From positions 1,364,001 to 1,428,000 of the forward strand of contig NZ_JAGGMR010000001.1 of assembly GCF_017875645.1 (NCBI RefSeq): a DNA stretch of 64,000 nucleotides. Direction: 5' to 3'. Shown in pieces: positions 7,885-17,302 of this stretch. Source of the DNA: Nocardia goodfellowii (GTDB taxonomy: Bacteria > Actinomycetota > Actinomycetes > Mycobacteriales > Mycobacteriaceae). Each line of letters opens with the position of its first letter. Position 1 is the first letter of the stretch. The notes under the pieces were generated by a model that saw nothing but the letters and a program-made list of their open reading frames with translations, did not search any database and was not told where the DNA came from. The translations under genes and the position numbers were made by a program.

Positions 7885-10485
7885 TCAACTCTCTTCACGC
7901 AGTACCCGTTTCCGTGCCCGCAGGTAGCGGTTGACGCGGCGCCGGGTACCCGGATCGAACCCTTCGTCGGCCGGATCCGGTTGACCCCGGAACCGGTGCC
8001 ACAACCGGCGTCCGGCCAAGAGGAACAACAGCAATCCAGCGCATCCGGTAATTATCGCCAACGCCTGACCGTAAGCGTTCGAGCGCACGGAAACCGAGGT
8101 CGGATGACCCAGGGAGACCCCGTCCGGTGTGGTAATGGAGATGGGAACGACCAGGTTACGGCTGTCGTCGATCTCGGTCGGTACCTGGAACGAGCGGGTT
8201 CCGTTGGGCGGCAACTGCTGTTCGCCGATGTCGGTGATATTCGTCTCGGCGGGGGCTTCGATCCGGAACCGGATGCGGATCGTGACCGGCAGGTTGTTGC
8301 GCGCCACCAGCAGCAGCGGGCTCTGTTCGGAGGCGAGGGTGTAGACGCCGCCCGGCGGCAGCACTGTCACCGAGTTGTAGAGACTGTCCAGCTCCCGGGT
8401 CGTCTGATCCTGGCGGCGCTGCGCGAAGGTGTCCGGCTGATCGGAGTTTCCGGTGCGGCGATCCGACAGGGTGAGCGTCCGGATCAGGTCCTCGCGCAGC
8501 GGGGTGAGGAACGCGGTCGGTGTCGGCTCGGATTCGGGCACCTCGACCAGCGCGTCCAGCAGGTCGGTGACCCGGGCGGCCTGGTCCCGGACCGGAAGGA
8601 TGAAACGACTCGGCACCGCGTCGCGCGCGGCCTGCCCGAGATAGTCCAGTTCGTACGGCTGCGGGTCCGGCTGTTCGGCGAGCAGTTCGGTGAACGGGCG
8701 CGGGGTAGCGAGATTGCTGCGCATCAGCAGATCCAGCTGTTTGAGCAGTGCCGAGGCCTCGTCCTTGTTGGCGCCCCACTGCTGTGGGGGCATGAGCAAC
8801 TGCGAACGCGGGCGGCCTTCCAGCGGATTCAGCGCGGTCCAGGAGATGGCGCCGAGCGCGTCCTGCAACCGGGCGGTCCGGGAATCGTTGGTGACGTCGT
8901 AGCGGACCCGGCTCGGCGTGTAGGACGGGGTCGGCGGATTGGAGCCGACCGCGGCGAGGGCCGTCGCCGACCAGATGTCGAACGTCGCGACGTGCAGCGC
9001 GGGGTCGGCGGGCGGTGCCGCCGGAGTGGTCGGGGTGGGTGTGGTCGTGGTGGGCGCCGGGGAGGTGGACGCCGGCGTGCTGGATGGAGTCGCGGCCGTC
9101 GTGGAGTCGGTCGGCGCCTGCTCGGTGTCCGGGATCGTGATGCCGGGCACGCGGACGATATCGGGCACCGAGGGCTCCGGCAGCGCGGACTCCGCGGTGG
9201 CGGCGCTCTGCGGAAGATCATCGGCGCCCGCGGTGCCGACCGGGACCGCCGCGGTATCGGCGAGTACCGCGGTCCCGAAACCGTGGCTGCGCAGCAGCAT
9301 TCCCGCGCCGGAGTCGATGCTGCCGGAATCGGGCAGGCTCACGCCGCGCACGGACTTGGTGGTGAGCAGGGTGTCGATGATGTCGGCGGGTGCGTTCAGT
9401 GCGCGCGCGGACAGGTCGGGGTCGTTCACCGCCGCCAGCGCCGAGACGTCGACCTGTGCGAACGGTAGCGCCACCGTGCAGGACGAAGCCGCGACCGTGC
9501 GCAAACGGTCCAGCCAGGCCTGCGCCGCCTCGGCGCCGCCACCCGCGCGGGTCGGGCCGTCCGGGTCCGACGGACTTGCCAGCACCCGGTAGCCCCCGGT
9601 CATCGCCCGTGCGGTGAGCAGGAGATCGGGGTCTATCGCGACACAGATCGCGGAGGCCGGGTTGTTGCGGCCGCTGTTGCCGATGGCGGTTTCCAGCGCG
9701 GCCAGCAACTGCTCCAGCCGACCGCCCTTGGCGAGTGACGCGGCCAGCTCGTCGTCGGTCAGTTCCGGCTGGTTGTCCATCGCGCCGGGGATGCCCGCGA
9801 CCAGGCGCGGGCGGTCGGCCAAGGGCCAGATCAGGGTGGTGGCCACCGGCACGTCGGGCGGGGCCGGGATGGCGGGTTCGCCGTCGGCCGGCGGCAGGCC
9901 GAGCACCGGCAGCAGGAAGCGCGCATCGTCCAGCCGCGCCTGGCTGCCGTAGGCGGGCTCCCCGTTGACATTCAGCAGCAGCGGATACACACCGGCCTGC
10001 GTCAGCCCGAGCGAGGCCTCCCCGCTGCCGCGCAGGTCGATGCTCAACGTGAACTGTTTGCGCTGACCGGGACTGAGCCGTTCGGCCACATCCTCGAACG
10101 GACCGGTCACCTCGTAGTTGATCTGGTCCAGCCGCAACGCGTACCGCAGATCGCTGGGTGTGGTGACCGGCGCGGCGCGTTGAATGCGGACGCTGATGTC
10201 GTCGACCACCCGGTCGCCGATATTGGTGACCGTGCCCGACACCGTCAGGCGCGGATCGCTGGACGTGGTGACCGTGGACGGCGTCACCGAATCCAGCGAC
10301 AGCTTCAGGAATTTCGGCGTGGCGGGGTTGGTCGATCCACTCGGTTGCGCGACGGCCAGCACCGGAACCGCGAGTGTCGAACCGATCAGGGTCAGGACCG
10401 CCACGATGATCCGGCACAGGCGCCCCCGCGGCCCGGCCACCACCTCCCACGGAATCGCTGCGTGACGCAGACAATCCTTGGTCAT
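7885..10485 (-). CDS. Large secreted membrane-anchored protein of the DUF6049 type
   Basis: 866 aa. An N-terminal hydrophobic stretch (about 27-46, [21 protein letters not shown]) acts as signal peptide or anchor. A long extracytoplasmic region carries beta-rich segments near both ends and a Ser/Thr/Pro/Ala-rich stretch around residues 430-490. A C-terminal membrane helix ([17 protein letters not shown]) is followed by a basic cytoplasmic tail. It corresponds by position to M. tuberculosis Rv3909. Its start overlaps the stop of the upstream Nudix gene by 4 nt, so the two are translationally coupled. Its steady linkage to murJ suggests an envelope role, but no enzymatic motif is recognised. 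Confidence 0.8.
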   Translation of the reverse strand: MTKDCLRHAAIPWEVVAGPRGRLCRIIVAVLTLIGSTLAVPVLAVAQPSGSTNPATPKFLKLSLDSVTPSTVTTSSDPRLTVSGTVTNIGDRVVDDISVRIQRAAPVTTPSDLRYALRLDQINYEVTGPFEDVAERLSPGQRKQFTLSIDLRGSGEASLGLTQAGVYPLLLNVNGEPAYGSQARLDDARFLLPVLGLPPADGEPAIPAPPDVPVATTLIWPLADRPRLVAGIPGAMDNQPELTDDELAASLAKGGRLEQLLAALETAIGNSGRNNPASAICVAIDPDLLLTARAMTGGYRVLASPSDPDGPTRAGGGAEAAQAWLDRLRTVAASSCTVALPFAQVDVSALAAVNDPDLSARALNAPADIIDTLLTTKSVRGVSLPDSGSIDSGAGMLLRSHGFGTAVLADTAAVPVGTAGADDLPQSAATAESALPEPSVPDIVRVPGITIPDTEQAPTDSTTAATPSSTPASTSPAPTTTTPTPTTPAAPPADPALHVATFDIWSATALAAVGSNPPTPSYTPSRVRYDVTNDSRTARLQDALGAISWTALNPLEGRPRSQLLMPPQQWGANKDEASALLKQLDLLMRSNLATPRPFTELLAEQPDPQPYELDYLGQAARDAVPSRFILPVRDQAARVTDLLDALVEVPESEPTPTAFLTPLREDLIRTLTLSDRRTGNSDQPDTFAQRRQDQTTRELDSLYNSVTVLPPGGVYTLASEQSPLLLVARNNLPVTIRIRFRIEAPAETNITDIGEQQLPPNGTRSFQVPTEIDDSRNLVVPISITTPDGVSLGHPTSVSVRSNAYGQALAIITGCAGLLLFLLAGRRLWHRFRGQPDPADEGFDPGTRRRVNRYLRARKRVLREES

Positions 10486-11021
10486 CGCTTGCCGGTCTCC
10501 ATCCGGTCGATCAGCTTGTTCGCCACCTCGGCCAGACGCCGTTCGTCCGCGTAGGCCAGCCGGGAACCCAGCTCGCTCAACGGAACCCAGGCGACCTGGG
10601 TGACTTCCACATCGGCGTCGGACAGCTCACCGCCGACCGATCGCAGGAGATAATGATGCACGGTCTTGTGTACCCGGCGCCCCTCGGTCACGAACCAGTA
10701 ATCGATGCTGCCGAGTTCGGCGACCACGACACCATTGATTCCGGTCTCCTCCGCCACCTCGCGAATCGCGGTCTGCTCGGGTGTTTCGCCCTCTTCGATA
10801 TGGCCCTTGGGCAGCGACCACAGCAAACGACCGCGCCGATCGGTGCGCCCGATCAGTGCGGCACAGCGCTTTTCGCCCGGACCGTCGAGCCCGTCGACCA
10901 CCAGACCACCGGCGGAGGTTTCCCGCACGGTGCGCATGCGCGGCTTCGGCGCAGCGTTGGCGGCCGAACCGCGGCGCCGAGGCTGGCGGCGTCGACTGTT
11001 CGCACGATCGGCCGAAGACAC
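10482..11021 (-). CDS. mutT4: Nudix hydrolase, MutT4-like
   Basis: 179 aa. After a basic N terminus of about 30 residues, the Nudix fold carries a full signature: [23 protein letters not shown], matching Gx5Ex7REUxEExGU. It hydrolyses a nucleoside diphosphate linked to another moiety; the exact substrate is not predictable. It is the orthologue by position of Rv3908 (mutT4), which is divergent from pcnA as here. It is probably the first gene of the operon that continues into DUF6049 and murJ. The leader shared with pcnA (11022-11117) should hold both promoters. Confidence 0.88.
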   Translation of the reverse strand: MSSADRANSRRRQPRRRGSAANAAPKPRMRTVRETSAGGLVVDGLDGPGEKRCAALIGRTDRRGRLLWSLPKGHIEEGETPEQTAIREVAEETGINGVVVAELGSIDYWFVTEGRRVHKTVHHYLLRSVGGELSDADVEVTQVAWVPLSELGSRLAYADERRLAEVANKLIDRMETGKR

Positions 11022-11117
11022 TCAGCAAGCTTAGACGGTGGGTCCGGAAAGCCTGAGTTCGCGGCGGCGATCCTCGCGCTTAGGAGCTGGTGCGGATGGT
11101 CGGTAAGCTGCCGTTTC

Positions 11118-12578
11118 GTGGTTTCGCCCAAGTCCGAGGATGCAGCAGTAGATCGACGTACCCGACTGCTGGCTGCGGCCGCGGTCACACTCGGCGGGTT
11201 GTCGGATGTGCTGACCCCGCTCGGTGAGTTGTTCGCGGCCCGTGGTCACGAGCTCTATCTGGTCGGCGGAAGTGTGCGCGACGCGGTGCTCGGACGACTC
11301 GGGACCGATCTGGATTTCACCACCGACGCCCGGCCCGATGTGGTGCAGGAGCTGATGCGCGGGTGGGCCGATCATCTGTGGGACACCGGCGGGCTGGCGT
11401 TCGGGACGGTCAGCGCGTCCAAGGCCGGGCAGCAATTGGAGATCACCACCTTCCGCAGCGACAGCTACGACCGTGTTTCGCGGAATCCCGAGGTGACCTT
11501 CGGTGACACGCTCGAGGCCGATCTGGTGCGGCGTGATTTCACCGTGAACGCGATGGCGGTGCGGGTCGGCGCGGACGGGACGCTGGATTTCGTCGATCCG
11601 CTCGGCGGCATGGACGCGCTGCTGGCCGGAATGCTGGATACGCCTGCCGCGCCCGAGGATTCGTTCAACGACGATCCGTTGCGGATGCTGCGCGGGGCGC
11701 GGTTCGTATCGCAGCTCGGGTTCGAACTGCATCCGCGGGTGTACACGGCGATCACCGCGATGGCCGAGCAGATCGACCGGATCACCGCGGAGCGGGTGCG
11801 CACGGAGCTGGACAAGTTGATCGGCGGCGCGCATCCGATCGACGGCATCAACATCATGTGTGAGACCGGGCTGGCGCAGCGAGTGCTGCCCGAGGTGCCG
11901 GCCATGAAGCTGGAAATCGACGAGCACCACCAGCACAAGGACGTGTACTGGCATTCGCTGACGGTGCTGCAGCAGGCGATCGACCTGGAAGAGGGCGATC
12001 CGGATCTGGTGCTGCGCTGGGCGGCGCTGCTGCACGACATCGGCAAGCCCGACACCAAGCGCAACGAGCCCGGCGGCGGGGTGAGCTTCCATCACCACGA
12101 GGTGGTCGGGGCGAAGATGGTGCGTAAGCGGTTGCGGGCGTTGAAGTATCCGAAGCAGTTCACCGAGGACGTGGCCCGGCTGGTGTTCCTGCACCTGCGG
12201 TTCCACGGTTACGGCAAGGGACAGTGGACGGATTCGGCGGTGCGCCGGTATGTCACCGATGCCGACGAGTTGCTGCCGCGGCTGCACAAACTGGTGCGTG
12301 CCGACTGCACCACGCGGAACAAGCGGCGGGCCGCGGCGCTGCGCGCTACCTACGACGAGCTGGAAGCGCGGATCGAACGGCTGCAGCAGGAGGAGGATCT
12401 GGCGAAGGTCCGGCCCGACCTGGACGGCAACGCGATCATGGAGTTGCTCGGCCTGCGCCCGGGTCCGCAGGTGGGTAAGGCGTGGTCGTACCTGAAGGAA
12501 CTGCGTCTGGATCGCGGCCCGATGAGCCGGGACGAGGCCGAGGCCGCGCTGCTGGAATGGTGGAAGACGCAGAGCTGA
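11118..12578 (+). CDS. pcnA: CCA tRNA nucleotidyltransferase
   Basis: 486 aa from the GTG at 11118; M. tuberculosis PcnA (Rv3907c) is 480 aa. It repairs or adds the 3'-CCA of tRNA. The nucleotidyltransferase head has YLVGGSVRDAVLG and the metal-binding DLDFTT. The RNA-binding region has NDDPLRMLRGARF. An HD domain follows (HDIGKPDTKRN, later HHHEVVGAKM), the fused form usual in actinobacteria. The frame is open far upstream, but that part overlaps the divergent Nudix gene and is not conserved in character. It converges on the following minus-strand gene, with a weak 6-bp hairpin (12579-12596) between them. Confidence 0.93.
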   Translation: MVSPKSEDAAVDRRTRLLAAAAVTLGGLSDVLTPLGELFAARGHELYLVGGSVRDAVLGRLGTDLDFTTDARPDVVQELMRGWADHLWDTGGLAFGTVSASKAGQQLEITTFRSDSYDRVSRNPEVTFGDTLEADLVRRDFTVNAMAVRVGADGTLDFVDPLGGMDALLAGMLDTPAAPEDSFNDDPLRMLRGARFVSQLGFELHPRVYTAITAMAEQIDRITAERVRTELDKLIGGAHPIDGINIMCETGLAQRVLPEVPAMKLEIDEHHQHKDVYWHSLTVLQQAIDLEEGDPDLVLRWAALLHDIGKPDTKRNEPGGGVSFHHHEVVGAKMVRKRLRALKYPKQFTEDVARLVFLHLRFHGYGKGQWTDSAVRRYVTDADELLPRLHKLVRADCTTRNKRRAAALRATYDELEARIERLQQEEDLAKVRPDLDGNAIMELLGLRPGPQVGKAWSYLKELRLDRGPMSRDEAEAALLEWWKTQS

Positions 12579-12595
12579 ACCGGGATTCGACCCGG

Positions 12596-13411
12596 TCAGA
12601 AGATGATCAGCGTGGTGCCCGCGACAATGGCCGAACGGATTTGCGCGAGGTCGAACGAACCCGTCATCGCCGGTAGGTCGACGCGGAACCGGACCAGGTC
12701 GCCGTCGCGGGTGGCGTGCACGATGCGGGCGTGATTGGGCAGGCCGTCCATCACCACCGCCGGTGCGGTGATCAGGTTGCGCGGTAGCCGCAGGCCCCAC
12801 CAGGTGGCCTTCTCGATCCGTACGGTCAGCAGGTTGTTCTCGACGGCGGCGTCGACCAGTGCGGTGAGCTTGTGTCTGCGGTGCCTGGCCTGGATCAGGC
12901 CGCTGTCGTGCACGCTCAGTTCCCAGTCGAACTCGCGCTCGTTGAGCCAGCCGATCAGCGCCGCGGTGGTGACGGTGCCGTCCAGGTCGAAGTGCTGGGC
13001 GCGAACCCTGGTCGGCACGCCGGGGATCAGTCGCACGCCGTGTGCGATCAGCGTGACGGATTCGATCGAGTGCTTGTCCCAGAGCACCCGGGACAGCACG
13101 GTTTTGGTCTGGAAATGCGCGCCTCGACGCCGGACCTTGAGCACCTGGAGAGTGGCGTGCAGATCGTGGCCGAGCAGGGTGGCGCTGATCTCCTGGCCGC
13201 CGAAGCGGCTCAGGATGCCTTCGCTGAGCATGGTCATCAGGACGTCGGGGACGAGCGCGGTGACGGTGCCCGCGCCCAGGTCGGCCACCGGGTCGACCCA
13301 GGACGTGGTGACCGAAATCCACTGGTCTATCCACGACTGGTCGAACAGGCGTTTACCGGCTTCGACGGCCCGTAGTGGCGACCATGACTTCGGATCGAAA
13401 TACGTGGCCAT
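12596..13411 (-). CDS. Conserved protein of unknown function
   Basis: 271 aa from the ATG at 13411 (MATYFDPKSWSPLRAVEAGKR). No signal peptide and no convincing membrane helix. The middle part alternates short beta-like strands with polar turns and ends in hydrophobic VAGTTLIIF. Parts resemble the pattern of LmeA-type (DUF2993) lipid-binding proteins, but the match is weak and the usual N-terminal anchor is missing, so no function is assigned. Codon use matches its neighbours. The frame extends upstream to 13537 without a better start. Confidence 0.65.
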   Translation of the reverse strand: MATYFDPKSWSPLRAVEAGKRLFDQSWIDQWISVTTSWVDPVADLGAGTVTALVPDVLMTMLSEGILSRFGGQEISATLLGHDLHATLQVLKVRRRGAHFQTKTVLSRVLWDKHSIESVTLIAHGVRLIPGVPTRVRAQHFDLDGTVTTAALIGWLNEREFDWELSVHDSGLIQARHRRHKLTALVDAAVENNLLTVRIEKATWWGLRLPRNLITAPAVVMDGLPNHARIVHATRDGDLVRFRVDLPAMTGSFDLAQIRSAIVAGTTLIIF

Positions 13412-13529
13412 GATTGCTCCGAGCGTACCGGCGGGGTCCGCGCCCCGCCCATGCCCATCGGACATTACCGGCGTTTCCGCAGGTCCGCCGCCCAAGGAGG
13501 GGTTGCCGACCGGTTGCGGCACGGGTCCG

Positions 13530-13545
13530 GGTTCCACGTGAAACC
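13530..13545. promoter_or_regulatory. parS: parS-like ParB-binding site
   Basis: GGTTCCACGTGAAACC. Its inner 14 bases, GTTCCACGTGAAAC, equal the core of the classic parS 16-mer TGTTCCACGTGAAACA; only the two outermost bases differ. It is intergenic, between two minus-strand genes. The oriC-proximal gene block around it is where parS sites cluster in relatives. It is the only CACGTG-centred match I found in the window. Confidence 0.8.
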
Positions 13546-13564
13546 GATTGGTACACCCGGGTTT

Positions 13565-16500
13565 TCACGACGGTGTCCCGTACCCGCCGCCGCCCGGGGT
13601 CTCGATCACCAGGACGTCGCCCGGCTCCAGATCCGCGGAGTCGGCCCCGTCCAGCTGCTCGACGGTGCCGTCCGCTCGCTCCACCCGGTTGACGCCCAGC
13701 GCTCCCGGCGACCCGCCGGCCATCCCGTACGGCGGGACCCGCCGGTGGCTGGACAGCGTGGAGACGGTGACCGCCTCGGTGAACCGGATTCGCCGCACCC
13801 CGCCGTCGCCGCCGCGCCAGCGCCCCGCGCCGCCGCTGCCCGTCCGCACGGAGAACTCCTCGAGCAGCACCGGGAGCCGCCACTCCAGCACTTCGGGGTC
13901 GGTGAGCCGGGAGTTGGTCATGTGCGTCTGGACGACCGACGCGCCGTCGAAGCCGTCACCGGCCCCCGAACCGGAACCGATGGTCTCGTAGTACTGACTG
14001 GTCGCGTTGCCGAAGGTGACGTTGTTCATGGTGCCCGCGCCCTCGGCCTGCACGTCGAGCGCCGCGTACAGCGCACCGGTGATCGCCTGGGAGGTCTCGA
14101 CATTGCCCGCGACGACCGCGGCGGGCGGTTCGGGCGCGAGCATGGAGCCGGACGGCACGATGATCCGCAGCGGACGCAGGCAGCCGTCGTTGAGCGGGAT
14201 GTCGTCCGCGACGAGGGTCCGGAAGACGTAGAGGACCGCCGCGTTGACCACCGCGTACGGTGCGTTGAAGTTCCCGGTCAGCTGGGCGGACGTGCCGGTG
14301 AAATCGACGGTGGCGCCGCGGTTCTCGCGGTCCACCCGAACCCGCACCGCGATGGTCGCGCCGAGATCGGTCCGGTAGGTGTACGCGCCGTCCTCCAGCG
14401 TGTCGATCACCCGCCGCACCGCCTCCTCGGCGTTGTCCTGCACGTGCCGCATGTAGGCCTGGACGACCTCGAGCCCGAAGTGCTCGATCATCTTGCCGAC
14501 CTCTTCGACGCCTTTGGCGTTGGCGGCGATCTGCGCGCGCAGGTCGGCGAGGTTGGTGGCCGGATTGCGGGAGGGGTACGCGGCCTCGGTGAGCAGCCGA
14601 TGGGTCTCCGCCTCCCGGAACCGCCCGTCCTCGACGAGCAGCCAGTTGTCGAAGACCACGCCTTCCTCTTCGATCCGGCGACTGTTCGCCGGCATGGAAC
14701 CCGGTGCGATACCACCGATCTCGGCGTGATGACCGCGCGAAGCCACATAGAAGAGGATCCGCTCCCCCGCACTGTCGAACACCGGCGTGATCACCGTGAC
14801 ATCGGGCAGATGGGTGCCGCCGTGGTACGGATCGTTGACCGCGTAGGTATCCCCCGGGCGCATGGCCCGCGCGCCCGCGCGACGTTGGATGACCTCTTTG
14901 ACGCTGGTGCCCATCGAACCCAGATGGACCGGGATGTGCGGCGCGTTCGCGACCAGATTTCCCTCGGGGTCGAACAGCGCGCAGGAGAAGTCCAGGCGCT
15001 CTTTGATGTTCACCGACTGCGCGGTGGACTCCAGGCGCGCGCCCATCTGCTCGGCGATCGACATGAACAGGTTGTTGAAAACCTCCAGCAGGACCGGATC
15101 GGCCTCGGTGTCCGCATCCGGTCCGGTGGTCGCGGCCACCCGCTCCATCACCAGGTGCCCGATCTCGTTCACCGCGGCCTGCCAGCCGTCGTCGACCACG
15201 GTGGTGGAGTTGTCCTCGGTGATCACCGTGGGGCCGGTGACCGCGGTTCCGGGCGTCAATTCCGTTCGCCGGTAGCGGGATACGTCTCGCCACCCGCCAC
15301 CGGTGTGCAGTCGGACCGTCCGCGGCGCGCTCGTCTGCGCCGCCCGCCGCACCAGACCGGACAGGTCGGGCGGCTCGGTGATGCCGGTCGCCTCGATCGA
15401 CATCGCCTCCACCACGATCGGCCGGTCCAGGGTGAACGAATAGGTTTCGCGGTGCCTGGTCTCGAATTGCGAAGCCATCGCGACGGGTTCGCCGAACGGT
15501 ACGGCGATGGCGGTATCGGTGCCGTCGTAGCGCAGCTGCGCGCGGTGCGCGACCTGAATCCGTTGCGCGGGAACGCCTTCTGCCAGCAGTTCGGCGCGGG
15601 CGGCCTGCTCGAGCCCGTCGGCGATCGCCGTGACGCGCGGCATCGACTTCGCGTCCAACGGCAGTTCGACGGACTGCTCGCGCATCGCGGTGACATCCGC
15701 CAGTCCGATCCCGAGCGCGGACAGCACGCCCGCCATGGGCGGGACCAGCACGGTCCGGATACCGAGGGAATCGGCTACGGCACAGGCGAGTTGGCCGCCC
15801 GCGCCACCGAAGGTGGTCAGCGCGTACCGGGTGACATCGTGCCCCTTCTGCACCGAGATCCGTTTGATCGCCGCCGCGATATTGCCGACCGCGATCTGCA
15901 GGTATCCCTCCGCGACCTGCTCGGGAGTGCGATCGTCGCCGGTGCGCTCGCCGATGTCCGCGGCCAGCTCGGTGAACCGGTCCCGCACCAGCGCGTCGTC
16001 CAGCGGTTGATCCCCGTCCGGACCGAAAACGCTGGGGAAATACGCGGATTGGATCCGGCCCAGCATCACGTTGGCGTCCGTGACAGTCAGCGGGCCGCCG
16101 CCGCGATAGCACGCGGGTCCGGGCTGAGCGCCCGCGGAATCCGGTCCGACCCGGTACCGGCTGCCGTCGAAATGCAGGATCGACCCGCCGCCCGCGGCGA
16201 CGGTGTGGATGTCGAGCATCGGCGCGCGCAACCGCACGCCGGCGATCTGGGTGGTGAACACCCGCTCGTACTCCCCCGCGAAATGCGAGACGTCGGTGGA
16301 GGTGCCACCCATATCGAACCCGATCACCCGATCGAATCCGGCGAGCTGCGACATTCGCACCATGCCGACGATGCCGCCGGCGGGCCCGGACAGGATCGCG
16401 TCCTTCCCCCGGAACTGCCCCGCCTCGGTAAGACCGCCATTGGACTGCATGAACATCAACCGCACCCCGGTCAGCTCGCCCGCGACCTGGCGCACATATC

Positions 16501-17227
16501 GGCGCAGCACCGGTGACAGATACGCGTCCACCACCGTGGTATCCCCGCGCGGTACCAACTTCATCAGCGGGCTGACCTCGCTGGACAGCGAAATCTGCGG
16601 AAAGCCCAAGCTTTCGGCAACCCGGCCGATCTCCCGCTCATGAGCGGGATACAGGTGGCTGTGCATACACACCACCGCCACCGCCCGGATCCCGTCGTCG
16701 TAGGCCCGGCGCAGCTCGGTGGCCAGAGCCTCGAGGTCCGGCTCCGTCAGCACCGTTCCGTCTGCGGTGACCCGCTCGTCGACCTCGATCACGCGCTCGT
16801 GCAGCAACTCCGGCAACACGATCGCCCGCGCGAAGATCTCCGGCCGATTCTGGTAAGCGATCCGCAACGCGTCCCGGAATCCGCGCGTGATCACCAGAAC
16901 CGTCCGCTCCCCCTTACGCTCCAGCAGCGCGTTGGTCGCGACCGTCGTCCCCATCCGCACCGCTTCGACGACATCGCCCGTCGTCTCCCGGCTCCCCGTC
17001 TCCGCCTCGAGGATTTCCCGGATTCCGGCTACCGCGGAATCGGGGTACCGAGCCGGGTTCTCCGACAACAACTTATGCGTCACCAGCCGCCCGTCGGGCC
17101 GCCGCGCCACCACATCGGTAAACGTTCCGCCGCGGTCGATCCAGAACTGCCATCCTGGTGCCTGATCCGCCGGTTCGGTTGTCGCCCTACCCGCCTCGGT
17201 CACCGAAAACTCCTGCTCTGTGCACAT
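13565..17227 (-). CDS. Hydantoinase/5-oxoprolinase family protein (HyuA-HyuB fusion)
   Basis: 1220 aa. The first about 700 residues are HyuA-like, beginning with [19 protein letters not shown] and containing the ATPase-like [16 protein letters not shown]. From about residue 707 ([20 protein letters not shown]) the protein is HyuB-like, with [21 protein letters not shown]. This is the architecture of ATP-dependent 5-oxoprolinases, which open 5-oxo-L-proline to glutamate in the gamma-glutamyl cycle; the same fold also opens hydantoins, so the substrate is uncertain. Cytoplasmic, no membrane segments. It stands alone, 75 nt before the STAND gene, which is on the same strand and lies upstream of it. 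Confidence 0.88.
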   Translation of the reverse strand: MCTEQEFSVTEAGRATTEPADQAPGWQFWIDRGGTFTDVVARRPDGRLVTHKLLSENPARYPDSAVAGIREILEAETGSRETTGDVVEAVRMGTTVATNALLERKGERTVLVITRGFRDALRIAYQNRPEIFARAIVLPELLHERVIEVDERVTADGTVLTEPDLEALATELRRAYDDGIRAVAVVCMHSHLYPAHEREIGRVAESLGFPQISLSSEVSPLMKLVPRGDTTVVDAYLSPVLRRYVRQVAGELTGVRLMFMQSNGGLTEAGQFRGKDAILSGPAGGIVGMVRMSQLAGFDRVIGFDMGGTSTDVSHFAGEYERVFTTQIAGVRLRAPMLDIHTVAAGGGSILHFDGSRYRVGPDSAGAQPGPACYRGGGPLTVTDANVMLGRIQSAYFPSVFGPDGDQPLDDALVRDRFTELAADIGERTGDDRTPEQVAEGYLQIAVGNIAAAIKRISVQKGHDVTRYALTTFGGAGGQLACAVADSLGIRTVLVPPMAGVLSALGIGLADVTAMREQSVELPLDAKSMPRVTAIADGLEQAARAELLAEGVPAQRIQVAHRAQLRYDGTDTAIAVPFGEPVAMASQFETRHRETYSFTLDRPIVVEAMSIEATGITEPPDLSGLVRRAAQTSAPRTVRLHTGGGWRDVSRYRRTELTPGTAVTGPTVITEDNSTTVVDDGWQAAVNEIGHLVMERVAATTGPDADTEADPVLLEVFNNLFMSIAEQMGARLESTAQSVNIKERLDFSCALFDPEGNLVANAPHIPVHLGSMGTSVKEVIQRRAGARAMRPGDTYAVNDPYHGGTHLPDVTVITPVFDSAGERILFYVASRGHHAEIGGIAPGSMPANSRRIEEEGVVFDNWLLVEDGRFREAETHRLLTEAAYPSRNPATNLADLRAQIAANAKGVEEVGKMIEHFGLEVVQAYMRHVQDNAEEAVRRVIDTLEDGAYTYRTDLGATIAVRVRVDRENRGATVDFTGTSAQLTGNFNAPYAVVNAAVLYVFRTLVADDIPLNDGCLRPLRIIVPSGSMLAPEPPAAVVAGNVETSQAITGALYAALDVQAEGAGTMNNVTFGNATSQYYETIGSGSGAGDGFDGASVVQTHMTNSRLTDPEVLEWRLPVLLEEFSVRTGSGGAGRWRGGDGGVRRIRFTEAVTVSTLSSHRRVPPYGMAGGSPGALGVNRVERADGTVEQLDGADSADLEPGDVLVIETPGGGGYGTPS

Positions 17228-17302
17228 GCGCCGACCCGCGCACGATACCGAACGGCCACCGCCGGGTGCGCGGCCCAGCGCCGTCGCCCGGGGCTGGTGC
17301 GG

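Noticed and set aside
11031..13334. 767-codon open frame on the minus strand across pcnA
   Set aside because: Overlaps the clear CCA-adding enzyme and part of the next gene out of frame; composition is that of a shadow frame.
13451..16516. 1021-codon open frame on the plus strand opposite the hydantoinase gene
   Set aside because: Low-complexity Arg/Gly/Val translation; the minus strand encodes a complete HyuA-HyuB protein.
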